A DNA stretch of 64,000 bases, from NCBI GenBank assembly GCA_001600615.1, contig BCKK01000007.1, positions 124,001 through 188,000 of the forward strand. The letters run 5' to 3'. Every line of letters begins with the position of its first letter. Positions within the stretch are counted from its first letter, which is position 1. Made by a program: the position numbers and the translations under genes. Positions 43,225 through 56,152 of this stretch are shown here, in pieces. Below the pieces are notes generated by a model that was not told where the DNA came from, did not search any database, and was given only the letters and a program-made list of their open reading frames with translations. The DNA comes from Dioszegia crocea. Lineage: Eukaryota > Basidiomycota > Tremellomycetes > Tremellales > Bulleribasidiaceae.

Positions 43225-46200
43225 CTACAGCGTCAACACACCCCTCAATATCCCCTTCTCTCCATCCGTTAAACCCTCTACCATCTCATGTATTCCATTA
43301 TTATTCGTCGTATAACTCCCACGGAGTATTTCAGTCAAGTGTGCCTTGATGCCCATCAGCATATTTCCCCAACCCTGTATAGCTAAACACTGAATATACA
43401 GGTAAATCAATTTGAGCAACCGGATCAGATCTTAAATCCTCATCATCATCTTGCGTATCGTCATTTCCAGCTCCATCAAGCCAAGCTGTACCGTCAGCTC
43501 TTCTCACTCCTTCTACCAAAGCCTACGCCCGGTCCTAACTCACACGAAAGATACTGGAACTCATCTTCGCCTGCTGCACCTAACGGATCATCGTCATCCC
43601 ACTCATCATCCTAGACTGATCAGCTTAATTCCCCACTGGTCTGGGTGGACTACGTAACTCACCCCGTCATCCTCTTCAATCTCTGGATCGTCCCTATTCC
43701 CACCCTTCTTACTTCCCCCCAGCGCTTGTAAATCCTTCAAGAGCAATTTAAGCGCTTTAAGCGGGAATGGGATTTGGGTATAGCGCGGTGGGGCTGAGGA
43801 AAGTCAGCGGGGTGATCTTGGCACGTGAAATACAATGAGGGCGTCTGAAAGAAGGATGAAAGATAAAATAGGAGATGGATGTGGGAATATGAAGAAAGGA
43901 TCGAAGGGATGGGGCAAACGAGCCAAAAGGCCACAAAAAGGAGTCGGAGAGATGGGGAGGAAATGAAAGTAATGCCTCCAGTGCCATACTCACCCGCTCT
44001 AGCCTTTGACCGCGTCATGATGGTATTTCGATTAGACTCATCAACGACCATTTCACCCCGGACAACAATGGCTGATAAGCGGGGGTCGGGGAGGATGAAT
44101 AATTTGGCCATTCCAAGATCGCTAATGTGTCAGCAAGTACCACCTTACATCAAATACACCGAAGCTGTGCGCCACAAAGAGGGACGTATGGCTTGATCAG
44201 GCTGAAGACTGGCCTTGTCTAGACAGGCCAGAAAAGTAAAGGGCAGAGGCCAACTTACGATACGCGTATATTCCAACTCCCACTGATTGTCTCACACGTC
44301 TCACACCATGCATTCAGAACCAGGTCGAGGGCCTGTCTTTCGCCAGCTGGAGTAGGGACTGTGAAGCCGCTCAAGAGGTTTAAGGTGGATAAGGTATGTT
44401 CTGTGCTGAATAGGTAGGCGAAGGGTAGGACGAGGCTCTGTGGGTGAGGTCAGCAATAGATTCGGGTGGAGTTATGATCTGAGGTTTGGGATTTTGGGCT
44501 TGAATCATCCACCTTTCTTCCTTCCTCCTCTCATCGCCAATCGCCCTTTCCCTCATTGACCCAATCAACCGCTCCAATCCTGACCAAACGTTGTTAAGAC
44601 CCCAAACATACCTGAACAAACGAAGGTAATTTAGCACTAGCCAACCTCCCAACCACAGCCCTCAACAAGCCTTCCAAAACATCCCCAATACTTCCTCCTG
44701 CTTTTCGAAACAGGTGCATTATCAATTCACCGACGAATATCCCACCTGATTCGGAGAATGTTGGCGAGAGGAATCGAGCTAGGAGGTGGAATAGCGCTGT
44801 GAGGCCTGGTGTGCCGTCGGGTGCGTGCCTGGCTGTTAGCACTGGGCTCATGCGGAGTGAGGATAGGGGGACAAGGGAGGACATAGATCGGAGAACGGAA
44901 AGAGGAGACAGGGAGAATGAGTGGGAAAGGTAAGATGTGGATGTAGGAAACAGTGGGCAGATAAGATTTATATCAAGCTTGAGCAAGAAAATGAAAAAGG
45001 GGGATCTTCAATTGTTTAGACTAACCATTGTATAAGCTTATCACAATCTTTCCGAATAATAAGCGTAAGATGAACCATTCCATGCTATCCGAGTCAGCCT
45101 CCTTTCAATCTCCCACTCCAATCCTCTTTCCTGGTTAGTATACCACTCACCTGGATCACATCCATATCATCAGTCCTTCCCAAAACCTCCAAAACCGCCC
45201 CCGTAACACTTCGCACAAGCTCCACCTCAACCGGTCCGCCCCTAGACCTCAAGAGTGAATTTGCAAGCTGGACCGCTTCGCCTGGAACATGTATAGAATC
45301 CGAATCGACCGGTGGGGTCGAAATGAGTGAAGCGAGACGGGGAGAGAGGCGGGTGACGATGGTTCCGACGAGTGTTGGGCGGGACGAGAGCGTTTCGAAG
45401 AGTTCTTCTGTTATGGCTGTGATTACTGGATCTGGGGGATTAGCTTCTGGTGTTATCTTTGGAAGGAATCGGAAGGACGATATGTGGGATCTTAGCAAGA
45501 ATAAGATATAGTCGACTTTGCTCATCTTGGTCAAACCCAAAACTTACCTGACGTATTCTGCTCCCATATTTCATATATCCCCTCAACTACCTCACCTACG
45601 CTTTCCCCAGTTAACAATTCTTGATCTAGACCCAGGACGGCCCGGACGGTTTCCAGGAGTAGATAAAGAGTTTCGGCAGTTGTTTGGTTCAGAAGAGGAA
45701 GGAGGAGGGTGAGGATGGTATGGGTTTGAGGATGTAAGATTTGGGGTTGGACGAAACGGCAGAAACTGGGTGGTTAGCTAAGGTTCAGATCTGGCATGGG
45801 TCCAGGGTGGGTTAAGGTTGGGATACGAGTTGAGGTGCGGGTAAAAAACGATGCTGGCTCGGGCTTCTAGGGGTGAAGAGGGCATGGCGAAGGTTGATGG
45901 TAAACAGGGGATAGAAGGTGAAGGAGGAGCAAATACTTTGTGAAGAAGAGGGGAGGGGAAACGATATTAGACCATAGTCAGAAACTCACTTTTTGATAGT
46001 CTTCACTGCCGATATTTTAACAGGCACACTAACGCTCTCACTCCCCAAAGCCAAGACTGCAGCTGCCAGATATTGCCTTGCAAGATGTTCGGGAAGAAGA
46101 CTAGCGAATTGAGAGGCGAAAACAAACGCTCGGCCTTGGAGGAAGGGTGTATCTACGGATCAGCTTGAATCATCTTGCGAACTGATCGCATTAAAGGGGA

Positions 46201-48281
46201 AGATTCTGGCGTTTGAGGTGGAAGAGTGGAAAGAAGATTCGAGAGCCAAGACATACCTGACTGATCCAATAAACCCGGGATGACACTATCGAACAAAAAC
46301 CCTAAATCAATCGAAGCAGTCTGACCTGCGTCCGATTCGGACTCAAGTCGATCTCTTATATCGTCTGATAACCCGCCTAGCATCGCCAAAACACTTTCGA
46401 GTGGTTTCCACCTGATTTGTCAGCTGATTCTCCCTCTACACCGAGTCATTGGGTTTGGGTAACTCACCATTCTGCTATACCTCCAGAACGGGCTCGGGCG
46501 GATTCGGCAACAACCCTCTGGGTCTGGGATTGCAGGATGGTGGCGATATGTCGTGGGTATTTATCCATCATAGCCTAGCGTATCAGCTTAGTCTCCTGTA
46601 CTAGGCCATACAGACAGTCCAACAAAACTTACGCCAACAAGATCTATACCTACTGTCCGTAATCCGTACTGCTCAGTTTCATCATCGTCATCCGTGACGA
46701 AAGCGTTCGCATCTTCCAGCCATTCCTCTTCCTGTATAATTCAGCTTCCAAGCTCCGGGAGCCAAACATTCTTGCTTAGCTGAAAGACTCACATTGCTCC
46801 TCGTTACTTGCGTGTACGCCAATACACACATAACCAGCCCCTCAGCCAACCCCCCTCCCCTCTCCATCTCCTCTTTGACCTTAGGCAACCTAACCAACGG
46901 GGTGACAAAATCAAATGCTGCACATGCCAGATCATCTAGATCGTTTTTGGGGATAACGAATCCTGCGTCGGACGTGGGTGAGGGCGGTTCGGGAGCGTCG
47001 GGTGAAGTAGAGAGGTAATACTTTTCAAAGACGGGTAGGAGGGATGTAAGGTTGTTTAGGGTTGTGGAGATGTAGGAGTGAAGATGGGGAGTGAGAAGTT
47101 TAGGGAATGAAGATTGGACTGTGGTCAATGTCTATACAGTCAGCTTCTGGCATCTATTCGCTCGTACACGGCGGAGAGGCGTCAAACTCACACGATATAT
47201 CTCTATTCTCAATCCAAGACTATCCCAACTTGACTCCACTTCCACTCTCGCGTCCATATCCAATAACTGCCTGAATGCGCCTAACCACACTTCTCCTATA
47301 TCTGCCAGGGCCGACTTCACTGCGGCTGGATGTTCTTCACGGACAGTTTCGAGCATTCGTAATACTTGTCGGAAAGTCGATACGCATTCTGATCGAGTGG
47401 TATATGAGTGGGTCTAGAGATCAGCATAGACCATAGCTGGAGAGGTTCTTGTAATTCGGATTGGGGTTGGATTCAGGGTATGGTGGTAGAAGGGACACTC
47501 ACGTTGGTATCTCCCAGAACTTGCAGTAAGGCAGGTAAGAGATCTCTAACCACAGGTAAAAGCTGATCTTCACTCAAGTCATTCTTGACAAACTCCGCAA
47601 TGACGCGCATGGACCCATGGACGCTTATCCCAGAGCCGGTCTGAAGGAGGCCGACAAGGGACGTAAGGAGCGTTGGGTATTCGTCTGGCCAGTCGAATCG
47701 GGCTATTGTCGATAAGGCGAAAGCCTGTGTTATTAGCTATAGCCGCAGTAACCATGTCCTAATTGACTGAAGTCAGGAGCAGAGCTTACGCTGGCTATTC
47801 TGATCTTACGCTCTGCGTCTGAAAGCCCGGTGAAGATTGCAGGTCGGATCTGAGCTTTGATCTGAGGTGTGAGCTTGTCGCCATATTATGATACGATCAG
47901 CTCAGCTCACCTCTTCAGGCGTTGAAGGATCTTCAAAGACGTGTGATATTCCCGACCAGTGCTTCAGGATGTATTGCTGCAAGAGCACACCAGCAGACTG
48001 AAAGTATCAGCTGCTTTGACTTATGTATCCGGCTACTTCGATCCAGTCAGCTCACCTGTCTTTGCGCTATATTCACATCTTGCGCCAGTAGGATCCTCGT
48101 CAGGCTTAAGCCCGCTTCTGCAAGGTATCAGCTTGATGTGCTCGAAGAGACGACAGCGATCAGAAGCTGAACACTGACCTGGGTGGAAGAATAGCTGTTT
48201 CAACTGCGTTTCTGCATTTTGCCGGTTTGTTTCTTCGGGCGAAAGCGTTTCTCTCAGGACTTGAAGGACTTGCTGATCCAT
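43225..48281 (-). CDS. KAP114: Importin-9/Kap114-type karyopherin beta
   Basis: This nuclear import receptor belongs to the importin-beta superfamily, and Kap114/importin-9 carries histones and TATA-binding protein. ATG 48281 starts MDQQVLQVLRETLSPEETNR, then splicing gives LFFHPEAGLSLTRILL and RQSAGVLLQQYILKHW. This is the importin-N pattern for Ran binding. Many helical HEAT-type exons follow, for example RPAIFTGLSDAERKIRIASA, FDWPDEYPTLL, YISTTLNNLTSLLPVFEKYY, ALGSESVSVPVKISAVKTIK and LRSRGGPVEVELVRSV. The C-terminus has an acidic stretch (DDEWDDDD, DDDED), then VAQIDLP spliced to AHLTEILRGSY, and ends ILRGVLTL as in importin-9. The total is about 1,000 residues over many exons. Several introns are 150-300 nt, longer than the local norm. 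It is divergent to SEC1. Confidence 0.9.
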
Positions 48282-48557
48282 CTTGACGAGTCAGAGACGT
48301 TCACTGAAACGAGTATAAGGATGCGAAGTGATGCTATACGACGCGATTTGAACATTTTGGCTGGTAAGAATTCTGAAACACGTCCAGGGTAGGCGGAGTT
48401 CGCCGGTGGGTCTGAGTTCCGGGGGAGTTGTTACGGCACGGAGGGCGGGGCAACAGCTTGCATGATGCATGAGGCGATGACGATTGACACCTATCATACA
48501 TACACATCCCATCTATAGCTATATCCACCTACAGTACCCCTTGGATGAGTCGTAGAG
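48282..48557. promoter_or_regulatory. Divergent promoter of KAP114 and SEC1
   Basis: 276 bp separate the two start codons. No TATA box was found. Confidence 0.4.
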
Positions 48558-51500
48558 ATGCCACTGAAAGATTTGCTCAAAGCTCGTAAGTGTCCTCTTG
48601 CTCCGGGAGGACTTTCATCAAGAGCCGGCTATTCGGCAGATGAGCCCGAGCTGATACCCCTTGTTCAGGCTTCACCACAGCGCTCAATAGCGTCGCTAAA
48701 GGAACATGGAAGATCCTTATCACAGATGATCATTCTCAATCATTACTTGATACTGCGTATAGCAATTATGATATCCTTCAGCAGAACGTGACCTGTAAGT
48801 CTATGTCGCCCCATCTGTCCTGGCCGATAGTTGAGCTCACGCGCCCAGCTGTCGAACCTCTACATTCCCCTCGTCAACCTCAAGGAATCGAAGCGATCTA
48901 CCTTTTGACACCCACAAGTCAAAATGTAGATCGAGTCATCGCGGACTTCAGCTTTGGTCGGAGAACATACAGGACAGCTCATCTGTTCTTTATCGATGGT
49001 GAGTTGGCCAAGGCATTACCTCGCAATGCAGCTGACAGTCAGGGATATCCGATTATCTCGCTCAGAAATTGACGAGTAATCTCCCTCCTGATGTTTTAAA
49101 GGCATTTACAGAGCTGTACTGTAATTTCTGGGGTATGTCTCCTGGTCTCACTATCGAGGGTTGTACTGACTTTCAGCTTTGGAAGACCGGATCTTCTCCC
49201 TCAAAACCCCTTCTTCGTTCTTTACGATGTTCGGGAATCTTGGAGGAGCTGCAGCTGGAGATTTGGCAATGGAGGCATTTGAGGATGATGTTCAATTAAC
49301 AAGTCGGACCGTAAGCTTCCTCTTCTCTCACATACACAATGAAGACCTAGCTGATGTACAAGATGATCAACCTACTCGCAACACTAAACGAAAACCCCTA
49401 TATCCGATACTATCAGCCCAACCATCATCCCCCTCTTGGCCCACTGGCGAACCAACAAACAGGCGCAACACTTGCCGCCCCTCCGCCAGCATCTCAGAGT
49501 TTACGATGGCGCTCGGCAGTGGGTGATCAGGGCAGCGCGAGGAGTCCGGGTCAGGGTGGGCCTGGGGCAGGCGGGCCGACGGGACCAGAGTATTTGAGTG
49601 GGAAGATTGCGAAAAGGATACAGGAGGATTTGGATGAATATATGGTTAATAATCCGGAATTCCCTGTGAGCCCCCCCAATTCGAGGACTGAAGAGTGTGG
49701 GTCAAGCTGATATTTCAGGCTGCATCTGGTCGACCGAAGGCTTTGTTGTTTGTTGTGGATCGTTCGATAGATCCTGTGGCGCCACTGTTGCATGAGTTCT
49801 GGTATCAAGCCATGGTGAATGATTTACTCAAAGTTGAAGAGGGGGTATATTACAAGTGAGTCTCAATTTTGTGGTATATTAGGGAGTCGGATTATGAGTG
49901 TGCGCGAGGCGATATGATGTAGGATCGGATGTGAGAACTTCAGGTCAAGCGCTGATGTTTAGATATAAATACACCAATACAGTTGGAGGGACCGAAAATC
50001 GAGAAGCCGAATTGACGGACGATGATCCGATTTGGGTCTCTGTTCGGCATTTACACATGAAGGACGCGATAGATAGGCTCATGACGGATTTTAATCGGTT
50101 CGCACAGGAGCATGCGGGTTTTGGAGATAAGTGAGTTTTATGTCTTTGCTTGATAGGCGAGTGTGAGGACGGAGCGTCGGAGCGTCTGTTTGGGATGTCG
50201 ACGTTGAAGTGAGGGACTCCGAACGGGGTCAAAGAGTTCAAAGATTTGTGGGCTCTTCATTTTGGATCTCTAGCTAACTCCGCAGTGGTGGTCAAGTAGG
50301 CATCAACGACCTGAAAGACATGATGGCATCTTTACCCCAATTCCAAACTCAGCGTGATCAATATTCGCTGCATTTGGAAATGGCACAAGAGTGTATGGCG
50401 TTGTTTGAGAAGAAGCATCTCAACATTGCGGCAAATGTCGAGCAGGTGAGCTGGGTTTTCCTCCATGAGGATTGGAGAATTGTAGCTGATGGTCTAGTGC
50501 TGCGCTACGGGTTTCACGAGTGAAGGGAAAACTCCAAAGAATCTCGTTGAGGAGATGGTACCCTTACTTGATGATCGAGCATTAGCGTGAGCTTCCTTTG
50601 GCCTTCCGTGCTTTTAGCGTGCGAATCAGGAATACAAGCTGATCATCATAGGTCTTTAGACAAGGTCCGGATAATCGCGCTGTATATCCTCTTCCGAGAA
50701 GGCGTCGCAGATGAAGATCGACGACGGCTATTCCAACATGCCCGACTCAGTCTATCAGAGCAGGACTCGGTGAATAATCTAGTTTGGCTAGGGGCCAAAG
50801 TTGTCAAAGTAAGTCTGAAGGCCATCACGATCCAAGAGGCATCGAGGCGAGTACATATAGTAGCTGATATATCAGGATCCTAAAGATCGATCTAAAGGAT
50901 CGAGGTTGAAGCAGAAATATCACGCATCAGAAGGAGAATTTGAACTATCTCGATTCAGACCAGTCGTACAGATGATTCTAGAGGTGAGCCACTACGTGAC
51001 TGCACGTCAGACTCAAGCTGATATATAGGACTCCCACAATAACAGGCTCGACCCAACCTTATTCCCCTACACAAAAGACGCGCCCGCCGACTCGAATCCC
51101 CAATCAGCCTCCCTCCGCTCAGGCGGCAGACTAGCAGCGGCCAACGCTGCTCCCTCTCGGACACCCATGGCTGGTTCTTCAGGATCATTACGGTCTGCCA
51201 GACCTACATGGCATAAAGCCCCGTCGGCGCGTGCGTCAAATACCGAGGGTAAACAGAGACTTATCATTTTTGTTGCTGGGGGTATGACGTATTCGGAGAT
51301 GAGGCTGGCGTATGCTATTGGTCAAAGTTTGGGGAAAGAGGTGTATATCGGTAAGTCCTTCTTCAGGCAGGAGGTGAGTTGGAGGTTGACGGTATAGGCT
51401 CAACACACGTCGTCACTCCTGAATCTTACGTTCGAGATTTGAAGAGTCTAGGTCGAGGTGGGATAGGTTGTAATCCGCCTAATGCTAAAGCTGAACATCC

Positions 51501-51974
51501 ACAATCGCCCGGTCGGGGGAATCGGACACCGGGCCGACCAGTGACATATCAACAGTGGGTCTTGTTCCCGCCAGGCCAAATTCCTCCTTCCCATACTTCT
51601 CAAGTCTTGTCATGCCCAACATCTTTGTCTTTCCCAAACCCTATGACGGCTTTGATATGATATTCTGTTCACAAGCTGACTCAACCAGAATCATTGATCG
51701 TAAATACTGGCAACCACCCATCGGACCTCCTTCCCTCGCCCCACCTCCCCCACCCTCTGGCGGCAGACCAGGAATGTCTAACCAGCCCAACTCATTCAAC
51801 TCGGCTGCAGGGCTCAATACCCAAATGGGAGGATTGAGTATGGGTGGGAAAGAAAAGGAAGGGAAAGATCGGTTGAGTCTGGGTAGTCTGAGAGGATCGG
51901 GATCTGGGAAGGACGGGAAAGAGGATGGAGGATCAATTAAGAAGAAGAGCTTTTTGGGGAAGATGAAGTGGTAG
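48558..51974 (+). CDS. SEC1: Sec1/Munc18 family protein (exocytic SNARE regulator)
   Basis: SM proteins clasp SNARE complexes, and Sec1 acts at the plasma membrane in exocytosis. ATG 48558 starts MPLKDLLKA, spliced to [18 protein letters not shown] and then [15 protein letters not shown]. Landmarks are [19 protein letters not shown] (domain 1), [20 protein letters not shown] (the LxxxDRxxDPxxPLLHE motif), FTYQAM-like [25 protein letters not shown] and [19 protein letters not shown] near the end. The Ser/Arg/Ala-rich insert around 51070-51250 and the C-terminal 90 residues (Pro/Gly, then [11 protein letters not shown]) are fungal-type extensions. The total is about 750 residues over more than ten exons. 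It is divergent to KAP114. Confidence 0.93.
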
Positions 51975-52701
51975 GTATCTGTCGGGGGGATGTTGGTGCT
52001 TGTGGAGGGTACGGTGAGGGGGTAGGGGGCATGGATATACATGAGGATTTTGACGCGTTGTGAAGATATTGTGCGTATGTAATGAGATACAAGTTTGGTG
52101 GGAGGGGTGCCGCTGATGGCTGACGACAGGTTTCATACTAGTGGACTACTGACGAGATCACTTACTAACAAGAACAAGTCAAATGCGGACACTGACTTTT
52201 GGCTCGTACCGTCTCTCATTGCGGAAGGGTGGGGCCAAGTTGGAGAATTGGAGACGTCCAGTATCGCTCTAGACCCTCAAAAAACACGGATCCAAATCTA
52301 CGATGCTGATCCTTTGATTCACGGATACTAGCGGTTGAAGAGACGCCCCTTCGGTATTTCGCGGTCGTACTTTCCCTTTCATCCCGGCACCGCGGCTGAG
52401 TCTTCTGAGAGCTCAAATCGGTGCTGTGACACGTCGCGAATGCCAGACCAAGCTGCAGACCTTTCCCTCGCCATATGGCGTGATTTACTGTGCTTCAGAC
52501 ACAAAGGGCCGCCGTGACTCGCCGACCTGCTTGAGGGATATATATAGAAGGTTCACCCCGCCCTTTCTACGCGCACATCGACATCCTCCTTACAAATCAA
52601 CCTACGCTACACCTCTCACCACTAATCTTGCCCAATCCAGACTCAAGTCCTACAACCTCAGCTACTCATATACTAACTGTCCCTGAAAGTCGATTTTCGA
52701 A
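51975..52701. other. Intergenic region with promoter of the next orphan gene
   Basis: This is the 3' flank of SEC1 plus a promoter. GATATATATAG at 52538-52548 is a likely TATA box, followed by a pyrimidine-rich leader. No gene was found. Confidence 0.55.
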
Positions 52702-53655
52702 ATGATTGACGGCCACTCGTATACGGACAGCTCTGGCCCTCAACCCCAAAGACTGCTACTTGATCTCAACAACGTCCGAGAAAAAGACATCCTCCTCACG
52801 ACACCATCGAGCGACGCGGACGCATTCTATCTTCAGCTCTCCCCGCATGAAGTCGCTATACTTTCGGTCGAAGGTTCCGGCGGCTCGGGCGGGACCGCGA
52901 TTATGGATTACACGATCGGCTGCACCCCTGACTTCCAAAGTGAAAGATCTGCGCCGCGTCTGACCCAGCACTTCTCGCTCCGCCGGGAGTCCGAGGGCGC
53001 CGTACCTTGGTACAATCAGACCGCAGGATCTGGGTCGACTGAAGCAAGGTTCAACAGCACTCCCGCTACTGAAGAAGTGAGACGGAATCTCGAGACGAAG
53101 TGCGGGACTCCCGGCTCCCTCCGTGGAAGCGAGGCGTATCGCCAAGGTGTCACTGCATTCGTCGAGGGGAGGTTTGAAGGAGTCAGAGGGATCAGCTTCG
53201 AGCCGTCTGCCGGCCACGGGGTCTCTGGGCAGGTGGCGGTGGCATACAGTGGGAACCCTCTCCGCTTAGCAGAGCGGAAGCTTGTGTTGATGCCTGACAT
53301 CACCTTCCTTGCGCGGGGCGGGTCCAAGTACGGCTGTGTCGCGCTATATTACGGCGACCCTACGCATGATTCTGGAAACCCCCTCACTACCGAATCAAAC
53401 GCCCGACTCAACCAACTCATCGACAACTACAACAGCAGGGCAGCTCCCCTCGATCTCCGGAGAGGAGACCTCATCACGGCCATCGATGAGGGTTTGAAGA
53501 CTTGGCGCGAGAAAATTTGCGGTGACAGCGTTCTTGCTCGGCTCATCTTGGGCGGAGCACACGAGTACGTACCCTGGGATGACGGTCATGAGCATGGGGG
53601 AGCAGATGGAGGCGGATCCCATGGACCCCTAGGTGGAGCGCAGTTAGCGTATTGA
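52702..53655 (+). CDS. Orphan 317-residue protein, tandem member 1
   Basis: This is a single-exon ORF with TATA box at about 52538 and a long CT-rich leader. It has no signal peptide, membrane segment or recognised domain. The middle is Gly/Ser-rich, and the C-terminal half has beta-strand-like stretches (GQVAVAYSGNPLRLAERKL) followed by a helix (RRGDLITAIDEGLKTW) and a His/Gly/Asp-rich tail. The second half resembles the next gene downstream (shared AYS-x-G, a later P-x-I, then an N-(Y/F)-(N/D)-S segment and a terminal helix). I read them as diverged tandem paralogues. The strong TATA promoter suggests regulated or high expression. The function is unknown. Confidence 0.65.
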   Translation: MIDGHSYTDSSGPQPQRLLLDLNNVREKDILLTTPSSDADAFYLQLSPHEVAILSVEGSGGSGGTAIMDYTIGCTPDFQSERSAPRLTQHFSLRRESEGAVPWYNQTAGSGSTEARFNSTPATEEVRRNLETKCGTPGSLRGSEAYRQGVTAFVEGRFEGVRGISFEPSAGHGVSGQVAVAYSGNPLRLAERKLVLMPDITFLARGGSKYGCVALYYGDPTHDSGNPLTTESNARLNQLIDNYNSRAAPLDLRRGDLITAIDEGLKTWREKICGDSVLARLILGGAHEYVPWDDGHEHGGADGGGSHGPLGGAQLAY

Positions 53656-54558
53656 CCGGCCCATGCCCAGGAGAGAAATATGGATTGGCAGACTGAGCAG
53701 GGACACGCAGGTGTGGTGTCGATAGGGTAGGGCGGTGAATGGACTAGATCTTGAGGTTTGCAGTAGGTTTGTGGGACCATGTGCATATGTCTTACAATCG
53801 CGCTTGGGGGCTTGAAGACCACTCACGTTCACTCACCTAGCTAAATACTTGATGCCAATCACTATCACCCACACTTCGGCCCCCAATTCTTACTGCTAAG
53901 AATCGTCAACCGCCTCATCGATACTGATGCCGGCATTGAAAGTGTACCTTTAGTATAACCTAGTCCCTCTGACTTAAACGCGCACTCAACGAAAGGGGGA
54001 GGGAGAGGGAACGGCCAAAGTCCCCTCCAGACCCCCAGATTCTCGGCCCCAAATACTTAAAGCTCCTCCATTGACCTACGGCTACCCAAGGCCCAGAAGT
54101 TACCCCGATCGGTATCTCACGGCTGACACATTGCATTCACCTCCTTGCATCCTGATACGTCTCATGTCTTGCGACACTTTCCCCGGGTCGTGTTTTAGGC
54201 CCAATGCCACACGGACCCGAAATCGCGCTTTTCCCCTCAGCGAGGGGCACACATGTCACAAGGTGGATTACTCCTTTGATCAACCCCTTCCAGTGTGACT
54301 CGAGCACGTTTAGGGGTCGACGCATGGCGCGATCGGAAGTCCCGTCGGAGCCCGTACGGTGGTTTACGTGCCTCGTATCCCCGCCCTCTCCGGGATATAT
54401 AAGAAGGAGCCGGTAGACTCTTCGTATCTTCTCCATTCCATTTGCCACCCAGTATCCCACACTTCTACCTTCCATTATCCGGTCCATCAACATCCCTCTC
54501 CTTCACACGTGAGTACCAGTGCTCGATCCTCCTAACGCTTAGCCAACGTTCACGCAAG
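53656..54558. other. Intergenic region with promoter of the second orphan
   Basis: About 900 bp lie between the tandem orphans. A GGGATATATAAGAAGG TATA box lies at about 54391-54406. A donor/acceptor pair (GTGAGT near 54509, CTAACGCTTAG to about 54542) suggests a short intron in the 5' leader. Confidence 0.5.
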
Positions 54559-55452
54559 ATGTCTGTTGCAACTATTCCTTTTCTGGAGCGTTGCTTCTAC
54601 GCTCCGGTCACTAGGGAGGAGCACCAAAAGGCTGAGACATGCGTGTGCTTTCGGCTGAACCCCGATCGTGTCGGAGTCATCCAGTTTCAGGGCCACACTC
54701 TCACGTCAGACTTCACCATCATGCACGACACCCTGCCACACTCGGACCCGACATTCACATTATCCAACAACGGCCTCCCCGACGAGTTGCGGGGCGAGTG
54801 GCAAGTGGCGATTTCGAACGAGAGGAGTACCCCGGAGCGGTCAACGGCGTTTTTGAAGGAGTCACTGAATGCACTTCACGCCTTCTACTCCAAATCCCTA
54901 CCTCCCTCAGAATGGGCAGGCGCATTTGGTCGCGCTCTGGACACGACAGGGCAAATTTTGTCGGAAGGTGAATACAAGAATCGTTCCAGGCAGGAAGTCT
55001 TCGGTGGTACTGGAGGCCACGAGGATACGGGGTATATTCTGCAGGCCTACAGTGCAGGATGGCCGGCGGCGGGACGCAACATCCTAAAGGGCCCCGTTTC
55101 TGTCAGACCTATGATCAGCATCACTTCAATCGGAGAGGCACACCTGCGCATCAAAGGCACCTGCGAGGGCACGCAGGAGGATGCCGACGCATCGCAGCCA
55201 ATCATCGTCGAGTGGGAGAAGGCGGCGCAAGGCATTGTCGACGACAATTTCGATTCGAGCTATCTTCACAAAGGAGGCGCCGAGCTCGGAAATCATCTCC
55301 ACTCAGTGTTCAAGAAGGTGATGGACTCCCTGCCCTCCCAGGATGCCAAGGGGAGCACAGGGGCGTCTTCGGGTGGGAAGAAGCAGCGCCATGATAAGCA
55401 TCCTTCCCAGAAATCGGCCGGGAAGAAGTTACTTGGTTTCTTCAGCCGATGA
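54559..55452 (+). CDS. Orphan 297-residue protein, tandem member 2
   Basis: This is a single-exon coding region of 894 nt. The ATG at 54559 has a good context (CAAGATGTC) and lies after the leader intron. An upstream in-frame opening has no ATG of its own. The product has a mixed alpha/beta look and no signal peptide. The middle contains HEDTGYILQAYSAGWPAAGR and the C-terminus is a Lys/Ser/Gly-rich basic tail ending KKLLGFFSR. The region around AYSAG and the NFDSSYLHKGGAELGNHL helix align with the previous gene. The same promoter design (TATATA box, CT-rich leader) supports duplication. The function is unknown. Confidence 0.65.
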   Translation: MSVATIPFLERCFYAPVTREEHQKAETCVCFRLNPDRVGVIQFQGHTLTSDFTIMHDTLPHSDPTFTLSNNGLPDELRGEWQVAISNERSTPERSTAFLKESLNALHAFYSKSLPPSEWAGAFGRALDTTGQILSEGEYKNRSRQEVFGGTGGHEDTGYILQAYSAGWPAAGRNILKGPVSVRPMISITSIGEAHLRIKGTCEGTQEDADASQPIIVEWEKAAQGIVDDNFDSSYLHKGGAELGNHLHSVFKKVMDSLPSQDAKGSTGASSGGKKQRHDKHPSQKSAGKKLLGFFSR

Positions 55453-56152
55453 TCATGGGCCGCATATTCGACGTGCGGGGCAGATCTTTGTAGTGTATGC
55501 AGGCAGTTATCATAAGTGCCACTTCATCATGAGGCCAAGAGATGATTCAGCAGCCAGCTCTCAAGAGAGATGACTTTGAGGAGTTTGTTTTCTCTGCAAT
55601 GAGAGTAATATGGCCCGGTCACCTTAGAGCTCCGCAGAATCCGGATAGTACAGAGCTTATCGAACACTTCGCGTTCGATAGGCCAAAAATCCACCACATC
55701 CAGGCAGCTGAGCAGGCCTAAGGGTGGACCGCATTTCTCTACACTTTTTGCGCCCGGGTTTGCGACAGAGCGCCAGGTGAACAATAAGGGGGCTATTGGT
55801 CGGTGGCAACAAGACGACGTCTGGCGCCACTCCTGCGACCCTTACGTCACCGCCACATTCCTTGCATGCCTTGCAGATAGCGTTTTCGGTGTCAATTTAC
55901 CCACTTCCATCCTTCACCTACGCAAACAGGCCTGCCTCTGCATTACATCTGCGCAGTCAGCGGCGGCATATACACGATGATCCACAGACATCGATCTGGC
56001 GATAGAGCCAGGCGGGGCGGAAGAGGAGAACAGCTCCCGCCTGCAAGCGGACACACACACGTCCCTTTCGTTTCAGAAACCTCTCACAACAACATTCACT
56101 CATCCAACCCTATCCTCTTCTCCCCATCTGCTGATCTCTCACTTCATCAGCC
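55453..56152. other. Intergenic region
   Basis: This is the 3' flank of the orphan pair and the promoter of the next gene. It contains a CACACACACG run near 56053. No gene was found. Confidence 0.45.
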
